The notes: generated by a model from the sequence alone, not told the origin. A DNA stretch of 43,142 nucleotides from Hydrogenimonas thermophila (GCF_900115615.1 NZ_FOXB01000017.1:1-43142); one strand, 5' to 3'; shown: positions 16,664 through 26,693, counted from the stretch's first letter. Program-made: numbers and translations.

Positions 16664-18073
16664 ATGAGGTTACAATCTATATTCACTAACAGTGCAGGAA
16701 TATTACTTTCTCGAATATTTGGATTTATTCGTGATCTTCTTATGGCTTCAATTTTAGGGGCTAATATTTTTACAGATATATTTTTCGTAGCTTTTAAACT
16801 ACCTAATCTGTTTAGAAGAATTTTTGCAGAGGGTGCATTTGTTCAAAGTTTCCTTCCTACATTTATATCTTCACGACACCCTTCAGTTTTTGCTGTATCT
16901 ATTCTAATAAGATTTTTCTTTTTTCTTATGTTTGTATCACTGCTTGTCACACTCTTTTCATCAGAAGTAACTAGACTTATAGCTATAGGTTTTAATGACG
17001 ATACAATAAAAGCCGCATCTCCTCTAGTAGCAATAAATTTTTACTATTTAGACTTTATTTTTCTTGTCACATTTTTGGCATCCTTACTGCAATATAAAGA
17101 GCATTTTGCGACTACAGCATTTTCAACAGTTCTTTTAAATATATCAATGATTTCAGCATTAGTACTTTTTAGACATGATGATCCTGAAACTATTGTGTAT
17201 GCACTCAGTTACTCAGTTTTGATAGGTGGAGCATTACAGTTACTAGTGCATATATGGATGATTCGCAAGATTGGTTTATGTCCTATGCTGGTTGGTGGCT
17301 ATAAGTATATGAAAAAAAAGAGAGAGGCTTTAAAAAATGATATTTCACGTTTCAGTAAAGCATTTTTTCCTTCAGTTTTAGGAAACTCTACGGCACAAAT
17401 CTCCTCTTTTATAGATACTTGGCTTGCCTCTTTTTTGGTAAGCGGTTCTATTAGCTATCTTTTTTATGCAAATCGCCTTTTTCAACTCCCTTTAGCACTA
17501 TTTGCTACAGCAGCTTCTACTGCACTTTTCCCAGGTATTAGCAAACTCTTAAAACGCAAAGAGTTTGATGAAGCAAAACTTCAATCAAAAAGAGTATTTT
17601 GGATCCTTTTTGGTCTGCTTGGTGGTGCAACTGCGATAGCTGTCATACTCTCTGAAGAGATTATATGGCTACTCTTTGAAAGAGGTGCATTTGATCATAC
17701 AGATACACAAAACAGTGCAGAGGTAATGGTAATGTATATGGTTGGGCTTATGCCATTTGGTTTGGCAAAACTCTTCTCTTTATGGCTTTATGCAATGCAA
17801 AGACAAGCAGAAGCTGCCAAAATTGCAGCAAAGTCTCTTGGTGTAAATATTCTATTTTCAATTCTTCTCATAGGACCATTTGCAGCACCTGGTTTAGCAC
17901 TTGCAAGCAGTATTGGAGGTTGGGTTCTGTTTATTCTAACAATTAAAGCAGTAGGTAATGAGATCTTTTTCGATATAATTCGATCAAAATTTGCTCCTTT
18001 ATCACTACTGTTTATAATTGTATCTGCAGTGGCTGCGTGGGGGCTTAAGGTGATTATTCATGGTTATCTATGA
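16664..18073 (+). CDS. murJ: Lipid II flippase MurJ
   Basis: A 469-residue polytopic membrane protein (about 13-14 helices) of the MOP superfamily. It flips lipid II to the periplasmic side for cell-wall synthesis. The N-terminal signature [18 protein letters not shown] and [21 protein letters not shown] is classic for MurJ, with conserved Arg residues lining the cavity. I chose the ATG at 16664, after AAGG 9 nt upstream, rather than the in-frame upstream codon at 16634. The 3' end overlaps cysS by 14 bp. Divergent from fapA across an 84-bp gap that must hold both promoters. Confidence 0.95.
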   Translation: MRLQSIFTNSAGILLSRIFGFIRDLLMASILGANIFTDIFFVAFKLPNLFRRIFAEGAFVQSFLPTFISSRHPSVFAVSILIRFFFFLMFVSLLVTLFSSEVTRLIAIGFNDDTIKAASPLVAINFYYLDFIFLVTFLASLLQYKEHFATTAFSTVLLNISMISALVLFRHDDPETIVYALSYSVLIGGALQLLVHIWMIRKIGLCPMLVGGYKYMKKKREALKNDISRFSKAFFPSVLGNSTAQISSFIDTWLASFLVSGSISYLFYANRLFQLPLALFATAASTALFPGISKLLKRKEFDEAKLQSKRVFWILFGLLGGATAIAVILSEEIIWLLFERGAFDHTDTQNSAEVMVMYMVGLMPFGLAKLFSLWLYAMQRQAEAAKIAAKSLGVNILFSILLIGPFAAPGLALASSIGGWVLFILTIKAVGNEIFFDIIRSKFAPLSLLFIIVSAVAAWGLKVIIHGYL

Positions 18074-19463
18074 TTCGGTAAAGAAAGAGAAAGTTCCATT
18101 TGAACCATTAAAAAAGGATCAAGTACGTCTTTATGTATGTGGACCAACAGTTTATGATGATGCTCATTTAGGGCATGCTAGAAGTGCAATTGCATTTGAT
18201 CTACTTTATAGAACGCTTACAGAACTAGGTTTTAATGTAACATTTGCAAGAAACTTTACAGATATTGATGATAAGATCATTAAAAAATCTATTGAAACTG
18301 GTGAAAAGATTGAATCTATTACAAAGAGATATACTGAGCATTATATCAATGATATGAAAGCTCTTAATGTAAAAGATGCTGATATCTCACCTCGTGCAAC
18401 AACCTCAATTCAAGCTATTATAGGTATGATCTCAAAACTTCTTGAGAATGGATTTGCTTATCAAAGTGATGAGGGTACTGTATGGTTTGATACAACAAAA
18501 GATAGTGCTTACTGCTCTTTATCACATAGATGCAGTGATGATGAAGATGCACAAGCTCGCATTGAACATGAAGAGGGAAAACGTCATCTAAGAGATTTTG
18601 CTCTCTGGAAAGCTTGCAAGCAAAATGATGTATGTTATGACTCACCTTTTGGAAGAGGAAGACCTGGATGGCACATTGAGTGTTCAGCAATGATCGATGA
18701 GTATTTAGCCTATAAAGATGAAGAGTATGCCATAGACATCCACGGTGGCGGTGCAGATCTATTCTTTCCACACCATGAAAATGAAGCAGCTCAAACAAGG
18801 TGTGCTACACATCAAAAATTGGCAAAATATTGGATGCATAACGGCTTTGTTACCATTGATGGTGAAAAGATGAGTAAAAGCTTGGGCAATAGTTTTTTTG
18901 TAAAAGATGCACTTAAAGCTTACGATGGAGAGATAATTAGATTCTATCTTTTAAGCACACATTACAGGGCAAACTTTAACTTCAATGAAGAGGATCTTTT
19001 AGCATCAAAGAAACGTCTAGATAAGATATATCGTCTAAAAAAGCGTCTTTATGGAGTGAAAAAAGGTAGAGTCGATTCTAACTTTCAAAAAGAGATGCTA
19101 GATGCACTAAGTGATGATCTTAATATTTCAAAAGCATTAGCCATTGTTGATGAGATGGTAACTTCTGCAAATGAACACCTTGACCTAAACCCTAAAGATA
19201 AAGGCTTTAAACAGAGTGTTATAGCAAATATCGACTGGCTTAATGAAGTTCTTGGAGTTGGAGGTAAAGATGCATTTGCATACTTCCAGCTAGGAGTAAG
19301 TAAAGAGGAGATTTCAAAAATTGAATCTTTAATCTTAGAGAGAAATGAGGCTAAAAAAGCTAAAGATTTTGAAAAAGCAGATGCAATTAGAGATGAACTA
19401 TTGGCTATGGGAATTCAGTTAATGGATACACCTAACGGTACTGTTTGGGAGAAAGCAGAGTAA
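18060..19463 (+). CDS. cysS: Cysteinyl-tRNA synthetase
   Basis: A 467-residue class I synthetase charging tRNA-Cys. The zinc ligand C27 lies in YVCGPTVYD; the HIGH motif is present as HLGH at 36-39; other zinc ligands appear in GWHIECSAM and [12 protein letters not shown]; the second signature is KMSKS. The substitution HLGH is a common variant. The start overlaps the end of murJ by 14 bp, so translation is probably coupled. A strong hairpin follows 10 bp after the stop. Confidence 0.97.
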   Translation: MVIYDSVKKEKVPFEPLKKDQVRLYVCGPTVYDDAHLGHARSAIAFDLLYRTLTELGFNVTFARNFTDIDDKIIKKSIETGEKIESITKRYTEHYINDMKALNVKDADISPRATTSIQAIIGMISKLLENGFAYQSDEGTVWFDTTKDSAYCSLSHRCSDDEDAQARIEHEEGKRHLRDFALWKACKQNDVCYDSPFGRGRPGWHIECSAMIDEYLAYKDEEYAIDIHGGGADLFFPHHENEAAQTRCATHQKLAKYWMHNGFVTIDGEKMSKSLGNSFFVKDALKAYDGEIIRFYLLSTHYRANFNFNEEDLLASKKRLDKIYRLKKRLYGVKKGRVDSNFQKEMLDALSDDLNISKALAIVDEMVTSANEHLDLNPKDKGFKQSVIANIDWLNEVLGVGGKDAFAYFQLGVSKEEISKIESLILERNEAKKAKDFEKADAIRDELLAMGIQLMDTPNGTVWEKAE

Positions 19464-19473
19464 TAAGAGGTAA

Positions 19474-19509
19474 TAATTGCACTATCTACTATTACCGATA
19501 GTGCAATTA
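19474..19509. terminator. Strong bidirectional terminator hairpin
   Basis: TAATTGCACTATC (19474-19486) pairs perfectly with GATAGTGCAATTA (19497-19509) around a 10-nt loop. It lies between cysS and a convergent oxidoreductase gene and can serve both strands, with A-rich and T-rich flanks. Confidence 0.8.
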
Positions 19510-19515
19510 AATAAG

Positions 19516-20631
19516 CTAATTTGATCTTTTCAAATATCTAACAAGGTATCTATCTGTAGAAACAGTTAGATCAATAGATTTGTTTTTCAATATTTTATCT
19601 GCCAACATTTTTCCAATTAGAGGTCCAAATACAAATCCCCTACCTCCAAAACCTCCTATGATGTAGCATCCAGACAAATAAGGGATCTCTTCAGACTCTA
19701 ATTTTATATTTTTATATGGTGGTTTAAATCTATTTTTTGCTTCATTTGCATCTGCCAAATTGCCAGCAATTGGAAAGTGATCATTAACAGCAGAGCGATG
19801 CCCTGAATAGATCTTAACTAACTCACACCCTTTCAATTCTGGAACTAATTCAATTGCATCTTGAATCAGTTGATTTATCCGCTCAATCTCACTACGAGAA
19901 TCATCTCTTACGTGAGTAGCACCTATTCTTACTATTCCATCAATATTAGGAGATACTGAAAGTTTTTTGTGTACAGTTACAGGAACTTTTGCTGATGTTT
20001 TAACATCAACCCGTTCTCCCCAAACTCCACCTATTGTAATATAAGGAGTTTCAACAGGTAAATTATCTGCCCCTGTAGCCAAAACTATGTTTTTAGTTGT
20101 AAATTCACCTATATGCCAAAATCCATTTTCATAAATAGGTTTTGCTTCATAACCAAATCGAACATCAATAGAAGTTATAAGCTTTTTGGCTACTGTCATT
20201 GGATCTACAAAAGCACTATGTTCAAAGTAGAATGCACCATTTTTCAAAGATTCAGAGGAGATAAAAGGAAAATCTTTAGGCTCACACCACTTATAAGAAA
20301 GCTCAAAATGTCTCTTAAAAACCTCAAATTCATCAGCATCTTTATCATCTTTTGGAATGCGTACCAAACCCTTCTGATAAAAGCCTTTAGGAACAGTTTT
20401 TTTGTAAAAATCTAGTGCAAAAAGATATGCTTTATTAGTTACAAGCTGAAGGTCTCCACCTTTTCCCAGCCTTGGAGATAAAAAAGCACCTGCCGCGCCA
20501 CTAGCTCCTGAGAGTAGACTATCTTTTTCTAATATAAGAACTTTTTGACCTGCTTCCTTCAACCAATAAGCAACACTGAGCCCAGCTATACCAGCACCAA
20601 TGACTATTGCATCAAATCTCTCTTGTTTCAA
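19516..20631 (-). CDS. FAD-dependent oxidoreductase, DAO family
   Basis: A 371-residue flavoprotein of the D-amino-acid-oxidase (DAO) superfamily. The dinucleotide-binding motif is [17 protein letters not shown] at residues 9-25, then an acidic Glu (LEKD), and [19 protein letters not shown], which resembles the FAD domain of MnmC. A second FAD contact is [14 protein letters not shown] near the C-terminus. It could be a stand-alone MnmC oxidase domain acting on wobble uridine, or an amine or amino-acid oxidase. The start overlaps the stop of the chemoreceptor gene by 4 nt, so the two form an operon. The last gene before the convergent terminator. Confidence 0.8.
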   Translation of the reverse strand: MKQERFDAIVIGAGIAGLSVAYWLKEAGQKVLILEKDSLLSGASGAAGAFLSPRLGKGGDLQLVTNKAYLFALDFYKKTVPKGFYQKGLVRIPKDDKDADEFEVFKRHFELSYKWCEPKDFPFISSESLKNGAFYFEHSAFVDPMTVAKKLITSIDVRFGYEAKPIYENGFWHIGEFTTKNIVLATGADNLPVETPYITIGGVWGERVDVKTSAKVPVTVHKKLSVSPNIDGIVRIGATHVRDDSRSEIERINQLIQDAIELVPELKGCELVKIYSGHRSAVNDHFPIAGNLADANEAKNRFKPPYKNIKLESEEIPYLSGCYIIGGFGGRGFVFGPLIGKMLADKILKNKSIDLTVSTDRYLVRYLKRSN

Positions 20632-21737
20632 TTAAATGTCTCATCTTTTTCTTGTAAGATTTTATCTAATACTTCAAAAACTTTTTTGCTACTCTCTTCC
20701 ATTGCCATTAAATGTTTTTCAATCTCTTTTATATCTTCAGGTGATCTTTTTATTACATCAAATATAAGTTTTGTAGCATTATGAACACCAGAATGAGGAG
20801 TTTCAAGGTCTTTATAGCTTAATACTTTCGAGAAGCCTCTTTTGCCATCACCTTCATAATACCACTTTCCAAGCCTACAATTATGGTAGTCAACAAAGTT
20901 GAATACCCCTTTTCCTTCTATTACTGAAAGATATGTGTTAACTTTCCAAATAATATGATCTAACTTGGCAAGGCTCATAAAAACTCTATCTGCTGCACTA
21001 TATAAAGATTTAAAAGATTTTTCAATAACCATTACCTCTTCCGACAGCTTACTCTCTAATTCATATATATACTCATTACTTTCAACTATACCCTTGCCTA
21101 ATATACTGTTATAATCATTCATTTGTAATACATCTTGTCCCATTGACTGTATTACTATTTGTATTTCTCCAACTGCCTTATTTGTTCGTTCAGCCAATTG
21201 CCTAACCTCATCAGCAACAACTGCAAAACCTCGCCCATGTTCACCAGCACGCGCTGCCTCTATTGCTGCATTTAATGCCAGTAAATTTGTTTGATCTGCT
21301 ATATCTTTAATTAACGATAATATAGTTGTTATCTCATTTGCTCTTTCAGATAGTGCAGATGATGCTACTGCACTATCTTGAGAAATCTGATTTAATTGGT
21401 CTAATTTTTCTACAACATTTTTTGCACTATCTAAAAGACCTTTCATATCTGTAATAACTTCATCTGAATTATCTATTATGTTTTTAGTCTGTTCTATACT
21501 GCTAGATAAATTATTTTGAACATCAAAAAGTCCTATTTTTAAATTTTCATTTTCATACTTCATTAATTTTTTAAAGTTATCATCTTTTCTATTATTTATA
21601 TCTTTTCTATTATTTATATTTATTAAGCTATCATTTAACCTTTCATTCTCTTCTCTTAATCTTTCAATCTCTTCTCTTAACTTTCTATTCTCTTCTTCTA
21701 ATTTATTGATAGCTTTATTATTAAAAAACATAAACAC
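20628..21737 (-). CDS. Cytosolic chemoreceptor with CZB domain, TlpD-like
   Basis: A 369-residue soluble methyl-accepting chemotaxis protein without membrane helices. Residues 8-50 form a coiled coil rich in Glu/Arg ([20 protein letters not shown]), followed by a polar linker with a duplicated DINNRK. The receptor hairpin tip is clear: [20 protein letters not shown] and [18 protein letters not shown]. The C-terminus is a chemoreceptor zinc-binding (CZB) domain: a His in [20 protein letters not shown], and TPHSGVHN. Helicobacter TlpD has the same build and mediates responses to oxidants and energy state, with the zinc-Cys reacting with hypochlorite. The conserved Cys is present here. It is coupled by 4 nt to a flavin oxidoreductase. 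Confidence 0.88.
   Translation of the reverse strand: MFMFFNNKAINKLEEENRKLREEIERLREENERLNDSLININNRKDINNRKDDNFKKLMKYENENLKIGLFDVQNNLSSSIEQTKNIIDNSDEVITDMKGLLDSAKNVVEKLDQLNQISQDSAVASSALSERANEITTILSLIKDIADQTNLLALNAAIEAARAGEHGRGFAVVADEVRQLAERTNKAVGEIQIVIQSMGQDVLQMNDYNSILGKGIVESNEYIYELESKLSEEVMVIEKSFKSLYSAADRVFMSLAKLDHIIWKVNTYLSVIEGKGVFNFVDYHNCRLGKWYYEGDGKRGFSKVLSYKDLETPHSGVHNATKLIFDVIKRSPEDIKEIEKHLMAMEESSKKVFEVLDKILQEKDETFN
21582..21617. repeat. Exact 18-bp tandem duplication in the chemoreceptor gene
   Basis: Positions 21582-21599 and 21600-21617 are identical (ATCTTTTCTATTATTTAT). They encode two copies of DINNRK (read on the minus strand) in the linker between the coiled coil and the signalling domain. 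The copy number can change without breaking the frame. Confidence 0.85.
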
Positions 21738-21761
21738 TTACCTCTCTTTTTAAAATTATAA

Positions 21762-21794
21762 GATTAGTTTTCCTAATTAATAGAAAAACTAATC
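21762..21794 (-). terminator. Intrinsic terminator of glyS
   Basis: On the minus strand GATTAGTTTT and AAAACTAATC form a 10-bp perfect stem with a 13-nt loop, followed by TTATAATTTT. It begins within the last codons of glyS. The T-rich tail and stem fit a Rho-independent terminator; the same TATAAT could also act as a -10 box for the chemoreceptor gene. Confidence 0.65.
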
Positions 21795-23840
21795 AAAAGC
21801 TATATCTTTTATATCGGCAATATCTTTGAATGCTTTATATATTAAACCAACAATAGCTCGTCTGTTAACTCTCAATTTTTCATCTTCTGCATTTACCATA
21901 ACATTGTCAAAAAAACGATCCAGTTCTGGTTTAAGAGAAAAAAGTGCATCTAGTTTCATTTCATAATTATCATAAGATTTTTGGGTTATAGATTGGAATG
22001 CTTCAAATAAATCTCTCTCTTCCTCTTTTTCAAAAAGAGTCTTATCTACTTTCAAATCACATTCAAGATCAATATCTTTACTTATATTTGCAACACGTTT
22101 AAAAGTAGTGAATATCTCTTTAAATTCATCACTTTCAACAATGTTTTTAAGAGCATTTACCTTCTTGACAATCTCATTTACATCACGCTCACCGCTAGCT
22201 AAAACTGCTGTAATGATTGAAGGGTTGGCATCTAATGCTTTATAAAAACGCTCATTAAAAAATTTCTCAAGTTCATTAAGGTCAAAATCTGCATACTCAT
22301 TTTTAAAAGTCTCAACCATCTTAGTAATATTAAACGCTATGTCAAAGTGTGTAACAATACGTATAATACCAGCCGCAGCACGTCTAAGAGCAAACGGGTC
22401 ACGTGATCCTGTAGGAATTTTACCTACAGAAAATAGTGCCATTAAATTATCAAATTTATATGCAATAGCTAAAAGTGCAGCAAAAAGATTTGCAGGTAAG
22501 TCACTATCTTCACCGCTTGGAAGGTACTGATCACGCAAAGCGAGAGAGACCAAATCATCTTCTCCAAGTGCTTTTGCATAGTAATATCCCATAATTCCCT
22601 GCAATTCAGTAAACTCATAAACCATCTCACTAAGCAAGTCTGCTTTTGCCAGCATTGCTGCACGAGATGCCAACTCTTTAAGCTCTTTTGCATCTTTGGA
22701 TGTCTCTTTTTCAAGCTTGTCGGCATAAACTTCAGCAAGCTTTGTTGTAATAACACTTTCACGAACACTCTTATCATACATTGAACCAAGACCATCCATA
22801 AAGATGATATTTTTCAATCCTTCAGGATTAAGACCATTTTTAAGGTCATTTTCATAAAAAAACATTGCATCGCTTAGTCTTGGCTTTAAAACACGCTCAT
22901 TGCCTGCAATTACTTGACTAAAATCATCTGTCTTGGCATTAGATACAACAACAAAACTGTTATGCAAAGTCCCATCTTTAAAGACAGGAAAGTAGCGTTG
23001 ATGCTCTTTCATACTTGTCATAATGACTTCTGGCGGAAGTTTTAAGAAACTTTCATCAAATCGACCAATAAGTGGTGTTGGATACTCAGTAATAGCAACA
23101 ACTTCATCCAAAAGGCTCTCATCACGCCCTACAGAGACTCCTTCATCTTTCTCTATGGACTCAAATCCTTGTAAAATCTTTTCACGACGCTTATCGGCAA
23201 ATAGTTCAACACCACCATCTTTTAGTGCATCAAAGTAATCTTTAGGTGAATCAACTCTAATTGGGTCAAAAGATACCTGGCGATGTAAACGTGTTGTGTT
23301 AGAGCTTTTTACACCAAAAAGTTCAATACTTGGCACACTCTCTCCAAAAAGAGCAAGAACCCATCTAACTGGGCGAATGAACTCCTCTTTTAAACTGCCC
23401 CAGCGCATCATTTTCCCAAATCGCATAGAAGCGATCCAGGCATTTACCATTTCATTAAGCAGCTCTTCACTATCTTTGCCTTCAATCTTCTTTTTATAGT
23501 AAAGTACCTCTTTACCACCCTTTTGGCCTCTACCTAACTCATCTATTGATACTCCACACTTTTTTGCAAAGCTTTCAGCTGCACGAGTTGGTTCACCATC
23601 TTTAAATGCTATATGCACAGGAGGTCCAAAAAGCTCTTCTTCGCTATCTGGCTGTTTTTTCAAAAACTCTGAATGCCATAAAACAAGTCGACGAGGAGTA
23701 TATGAAAACTCAAATTCACATAACAGTCGATTCTCTTCAAGGATCTTCACCCAAGACTTTTCTATATCATCAACTATTTTCAACAGAGGAACAGCTGGTA
23801 GTTCTTCTACACCGATTTCAATAAGAAGGGGTTGGGTCAT
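21789..23840 (-). CDS. glyS: Glycyl-tRNA synthetase beta subunit
   Basis: A 683-residue beta subunit of the heterotetrameric bacterial glycyl-tRNA synthetase, which binds the tRNA. It starts with PLLIEIGVEELPAVPL, the family opening, and has YTPRRLVLW, the EFIRPVRWVLALFG and VMTSMKEHQRYFPVF segments, an HD-like region, and the KIPTGSRDPFALRRAAAGIIRI motif before an anticodon-binding end. Length is normal. The alpha subunit glyQ is not in the window. An intrinsic terminator overlaps its end; a promoter-like TTGTCA with a TAAAAT box lies upstream (about 23850-23895). The Shine-Dalgarno is GTGGAG. Confidence 0.96.
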   Translation of the reverse strand: MTQPLLIEIGVEELPAVPLLKIVDDIEKSWVKILEENRLLCEFEFSYTPRRLVLWHSEFLKKQPDSEEELFGPPVHIAFKDGEPTRAAESFAKKCGVSIDELGRGQKGGKEVLYYKKKIEGKDSEELLNEMVNAWIASMRFGKMMRWGSLKEEFIRPVRWVLALFGESVPSIELFGVKSSNTTRLHRQVSFDPIRVDSPKDYFDALKDGGVELFADKRREKILQGFESIEKDEGVSVGRDESLLDEVVAITEYPTPLIGRFDESFLKLPPEVIMTSMKEHQRYFPVFKDGTLHNSFVVVSNAKTDDFSQVIAGNERVLKPRLSDAMFFYENDLKNGLNPEGLKNIIFMDGLGSMYDKSVRESVITTKLAEVYADKLEKETSKDAKELKELASRAAMLAKADLLSEMVYEFTELQGIMGYYYAKALGEDDLVSLALRDQYLPSGEDSDLPANLFAALLAIAYKFDNLMALFSVGKIPTGSRDPFALRRAAAGIIRIVTHFDIAFNITKMVETFKNEYADFDLNELEKFFNERFYKALDANPSIITAVLASGERDVNEIVKKVNALKNIVESDEFKEIFTTFKRVANISKDIDLECDLKVDKTLFEKEEERDLFEAFQSITQKSYDNYEMKLDALFSLKPELDRFFDNVMVNAEDEKLRVNRRAIVGLIYKAFKDIADIKDIAFD

Positions 23841-23899
23841 AGCGTCTCCACTTTCTAAAAAATTGACCCGATTTTATCAAAAATGCGCTTTTGACAAAA

Positions 23900-24418
23900 T
23901 TATGCATAAAAATCAAAGCCATCCATATTCTCAAAGAGTTTGTCAAAAAGCCTCTTTGTACTCTCCAGTAATTTTTGGCTCTTTTCAAAAATATCTAAAA
24001 CTTCATCCATTGCATCTACTGTTTTATCTTTTAGGAACTCTTGTGAATCTGGTGATTCCAATTTAGGCATATTGTTTCGCATTACTTGAGAGAAGTTTGT
24101 AATCTCTTTAAATCCAGGGATTTCATCACTCTTTTTTACATTTTCCAAAAACTTCTGATATAAAGGCTTAATCTTTTTCATAGCCTCTTCTATCTCTTTT
24201 TGGTCCTGTTCGCTGATGCCATCACCTTTGTAAGAGAAGCTATACCCAAGTTCGTGTCTGAGTCTCATAGAAAAAGAGCGCTCACTGCTACTCTCCTTTG
24301 CATCAAATTCGACACTTTTATTGTCATAAAAAGATAGTGAAACCTCATCACCTGAGCTTGTCTTTAATTCGAATGAAAAAGCATTTGATGTAGAGTTGAG
24401 AGAGTTTATATGCATCAT
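23900..24418 (-). CDS. Hypothetical protein with helical C-terminus
   Basis: A 172-residue protein I do not recognise. The ATG at 24418 has GGAG 8 nt upstream. The N-terminal 60 residues are Ser-rich and strand-like (ISLNSTSNAFSFELKTSSG type, then EVSLSFYDN). The rest is predicted helical and charged, with KEIEEAMKKIKPLYQKFLEN and DVLDIFEKSQKLLE-like segments. There is no signal peptide or membrane helix. Length and helix content would fit a flagellar or secretion chaperone-like protein, but there is no motif to support it. It stands between a cupin gene and glyS on the same strand. Confidence 0.75.
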   Translation of the reverse strand: MMHINSLNSTSNAFSFELKTSSGDEVSLSFYDNKSVEFDAKESSSERSFSMRLRHELGYSFSYKGDGISEQDQKEIEEAMKKIKPLYQKFLENVKKSDEIPGFKEITNFSQVMRNNMPKLESPDSQEFLKDKTVDAMDEVLDIFEKSQKLLESTKRLFDKLFENMDGFDFYA

Positions 24419-24471
24419 TTCTATTTCTCCATAAACTTTATGGAAAATATATCGGTTAAAATTTTTTTATT

Positions 24472-24762
24472 TTAACGACTTGCACAGATATAGCAAACAT
24501 CTTTTGGTACATAAGCACTATGCGGAGTATTTGCAACACTTTCCATTCTATCACCAGGGAATAGATCGATTGTTTTACCATTTTCAATAATTTGTAGATG
24601 TCCAGATAGAATCCAACGCACTTCATAATGTGGATGAGTATGTTCAGGATATTTGGTCCCTTCACTGTCACACCATTTAAAAATATTGAAATATCCCTCT
24701 TTTTCTAAAATCTCTTTTATCTTTTTTTCATCTGTTATGGAAGTTTTGACAACCTTAGCCAT
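24472..24762 (-). CDS. Small cupin-domain protein
   Basis: A 96-residue single-cupin protein. The metal-binding motif 1 is visible as EHTHPHYEVRWILSGH (three His and a Glu in the cupin order), and motif 2 as FPGDRMESVANTPHSA, where the last His completes the site. N-terminal residues 1-35 form a helix region (TDEKKIKEILEKEG). The gene follows dtd by 4 bp on the same strand, so it is probably cotranscribed with it. Small cupins of this size often are sugar isomerases, dioxygenases or binding proteins. Substrate unknown. Confidence 0.85.
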   Translation of the reverse strand: MAKVVKTSITDEKKIKEILEKEGYFNIFKWCDSEGTKYPEHTHPHYEVRWILSGHLQIIENGKTIDLFPGDRMESVANTPHSAYVPKDVCYICASR

Positions 24763-24766
24763 TTGC

Positions 24767-25210
24767 TCAAAGCTCCTTGGAGTCTATGATGAATGTTACA
24801 GGTCCATCATTAATGATCTCAACCTCCATCATTGCGCCAAACTTGCCTGTTTGAACCTCTATATGTTTGCCAAGTTGCAAACAAAACTCTTCATAAAGCC
24901 TTTTTGCTTCATCTGGCGGCATAGCATTATCAAAACTTGGTCTTCTGCCCTTCTTAACATTGCCGGCAAGTGTAAACTGGCTAACTACAAGTGCCTCACC
25001 TTTAACATCTAAAATATTTTTATTCATCTTGCCATTTTCATCAGCAAATACTCTTAAATTTACGATTTTTTGCACCAGTTTTTCTATATCTGCCTCATCA
25101 TCTTCTTTAAGTACACCAAGCAAAATATTGTAACCCAAACCAATCTCTCCAACAGTTTCACCATCTACAGTTACTTTAGAGCGGCTAACACGTTGCAAAA
25201 GGGCTATCAA
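24767..25210 (-). CDS. dtd: D-aminoacyl-tRNA deacylase
   Basis: A 147-residue enzyme of the usual Dtd length. It removes D-amino acids (and Gly) from mischarged tRNAs. The motifs SQFTLAGNVKKGRRPSF and NDGPVTF, with the conserved GPVT cross-subunit loop, are typical. Translation begins at TTG 25210, with GGAGG 7 nt upstream; this Shine-Dalgarno lies inside the end of the microprotein gene and the two genes share 4 nt (TTGA). It follows trmL and the microprotein and precedes a cupin gene in one strand run. Confidence 0.95.
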   Translation of the reverse strand: MIALLQRVSRSKVTVDGETVGEIGLGYNILLGVLKEDDEADIEKLVQKIVNLRVFADENGKMNKNILDVKGEALVVSQFTLAGNVKKGRRPSFDNAMPPDEAKRLYEEFCLQLGKHIEVQTGKFGAMMEVEIINDGPVTFIIDSKEL

Positions 25211-25356
25211 TTTTTATCCTCCATCTGCTTTTGGTTAGACTCACTACCATTATCACCATAACGCTCTTCATACTTATTTGCGTGGTATCCTCTTATTATC
25301 CAAACCATAAAGAGGACAAAACCAATTATCATAATTACATCCATAAATCCATTCAC
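25207..25356 (-). CDS. 49-residue membrane microprotein
   Basis: A small gene between trmL and dtd. The GTG at 25356-25354 overlaps the trmL stop codon (ATGTGA), with AAAGGA as ribosome-binding site in the trmL end. It encodes MNGFMDVIMIIGFVLFMVWI, a single membrane helix, followed by a basic and polar tail (RGYHANKYEERYGD, then a Ser/Asn/Gln/Lys-rich end). The stop TGA overlaps the TTG start of dtd by 4 nt, and its last codons supply the dtd ribosome-binding site. An ATG five codons in is another possible start. Close coupling on both sides supports that it is real. I know no family for it. Confidence 0.65.
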   Translation of the reverse strand: MNGFMDVIMIIGFVLFMVWIIRGYHANKYEERYGDNGSESNQKQMEDKN

Positions 25357-25820
25357 ATCAATCCTTTAAAAGTTTCAAAATTTTGTCTTACAGCTTCATA
25401 TGCAATGATACCTACACTTATGGATATATTTAAACTTCTTCCCTCAGGAGTCTGCGGAATCGTAATGCACTTTTCTTTATTTGCATCCAGCAACTCTTTT
25501 GGAAGTCCAGTTGTTTCACTGCCAAAAAGCAAAAAATCACCAGGCTTAAACTCAACTTCAAAATATGGTCTGTCTGTTTTTGTAGTTGCAAGCCACATTC
25601 TTTTATTGCCATGCTCTTTCATAAAAGCATCTAATGATGGCCAGATAGTAGGATTGAGTTTATGCCAGTAATCAAGCCCTGCTCTTTTTAATCGTTTATC
25701 TTCTATTACAAATCCTAACGGCTCTATTAGATGCAAAGATGCGCCCATATTTACACAAAGCCGTCCTATAGTCCCAGTATTGGGGGCAATTTTTGGTTCA
25801 ACGAGTACTATATTTACCAT
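25353..25820 (-). CDS. trmL: tRNA (cytidine/uridine-34 2'-O)-methyltransferase
   Basis: A 155-residue SPOUT-family enzyme that methylates the wobble nucleotide of some leucine tRNAs. The N-terminus MVNIVLVEPKIAPNTGTIGRLC is the family hallmark; the trefoil-knot SAM site is formed by LLFGSETTGLPKELL and ITIPQTPEGRSLNISISVGI. Length is normal. Its stop is coupled to a microprotein gene and then dtd. A tRNA-Leu(CAA) gene, the known substrate type, happens to be in the same window. Confidence 0.95.
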   Translation of the reverse strand: MVNIVLVEPKIAPNTGTIGRLCVNMGASLHLIEPLGFVIEDKRLKRAGLDYWHKLNPTIWPSLDAFMKEHGNKRMWLATTKTDRPYFEVEFKPGDFLLFGSETTGLPKELLDANKEKCITIPQTPEGRSLNISISVGIIAYEAVRQNFETFKGLM

Positions 25821-25904
25821 TTTTCTATTGCTCCAAAATAAATTGCTAAAATTGTAGCTAAAAAAATTGATCCCCCAATAAAAGTACTTTAACTTAGATA
25901 ATTA

Positions 25905-26693
25905 CTATTTTTCACAAACTACACTTCTTACTCTTTTTTCCCACGCTTCTGGTATGCAAATGCGAAATTTTGGATCTTTACTCTCTACAATCTCTACAAG
26001 TTTATCAATAACCTCAGAAGGATCAGACTGATCACTCTCAACCCAAGCTTCTACATCCTTGATAGCCTTATCATCTGAAGCAAAAATAGAGTTTTTTCCA
26101 TACCATTTATACTTAGATTGATTCATACGTTCATTAAACCCTGTTGAATATGTACCTGGTTCAATCACACTTACCTTGATATTATGAGGCTTCAACTCTG
26201 CGTGTAGAACATCAGCAGCTGCTTCAAGAGCATGTTTAGTCATACAGTATGAACCCAAATAGGGAGCAGTCATACGTCCAGCAACAGAAGAGACAATGAT
26301 TATCTGACCAAATCCCTTCTTCATCATTCCTTTAACAATACTTTGAGTCAGTGCTATAGTACCAAACACATTGACTTCAAAATTTTCACGAAGATATTTC
26401 ATTGGTATTTCAGCAAGTGGTCCTGATTCAGCAATGCCCGCATTATTTATAAGTATATCTACATCCCACTCTTCTGCTTGCAATCTATCATTAGCATCAG
26501 TAATATCTAGTTTTTTAACAGTAAGAGCAATATTATCTTTTTTTGCATCCTCTTCTAATAGAGATTTTTGTTCATCTGTTTGGGTAGATGCAATCACATC
26601 ATAACCTCTTTTTGCAAGTTCAAAAGCAGTTCCTCTACCAAATCCAGAACCTGCACCTGTTATCAATACTCTTTTTTTCATTAACTTTTCCAT
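25905..26693 (-). CDS. Short-chain dehydrogenase/reductase
   Basis: A 262-residue SDR enzyme. The NAD(P) motif TGAGSGFGRG lies near residue 12-21, NNAG near 85, the catalytic Ser in IIVSSVAG and the Tyr-Lys pair in SYCMTKHALEA. The PGTYSTGF segment follows. Length and motifs are classical SDR. The substrate is not evident; it is probably a carbonyl or alcohol. The start could be the ATG at 26693 or the one at codon 5, which has GGAAAA upstream. It is preceded by a small membrane-protein gene on the same strand. Confidence 0.9.
   Translation of the reverse strand: MEKLMKKRVLITGAGSGFGRGTAFELAKRGYDVIASTQTDEQKSLLEEDAKKDNIALTVKKLDITDANDRLQAEEWDVDILINNAGIAESGPLAEIPMKYLRENFEVNVFGTIALTQSIVKGMMKKGFGQIIIVSSVAGRMTAPYLGSYCMTKHALEAAADVLHAELKPHNIKVSVIEPGTYSTGFNERMNQSKYKWYGKNSIFASDDKAIKDVEAWVESDQSDPSEVIDKLVEIVESKDPKFRICIPEAWEKRVRSVVCEK

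Noticed and set aside
18165-18176. HLGH instead of HIGH in cysS as a damaged active site
   Set aside because: HLGH is a common working variant, and all zinc ligands and KMSKS are present.
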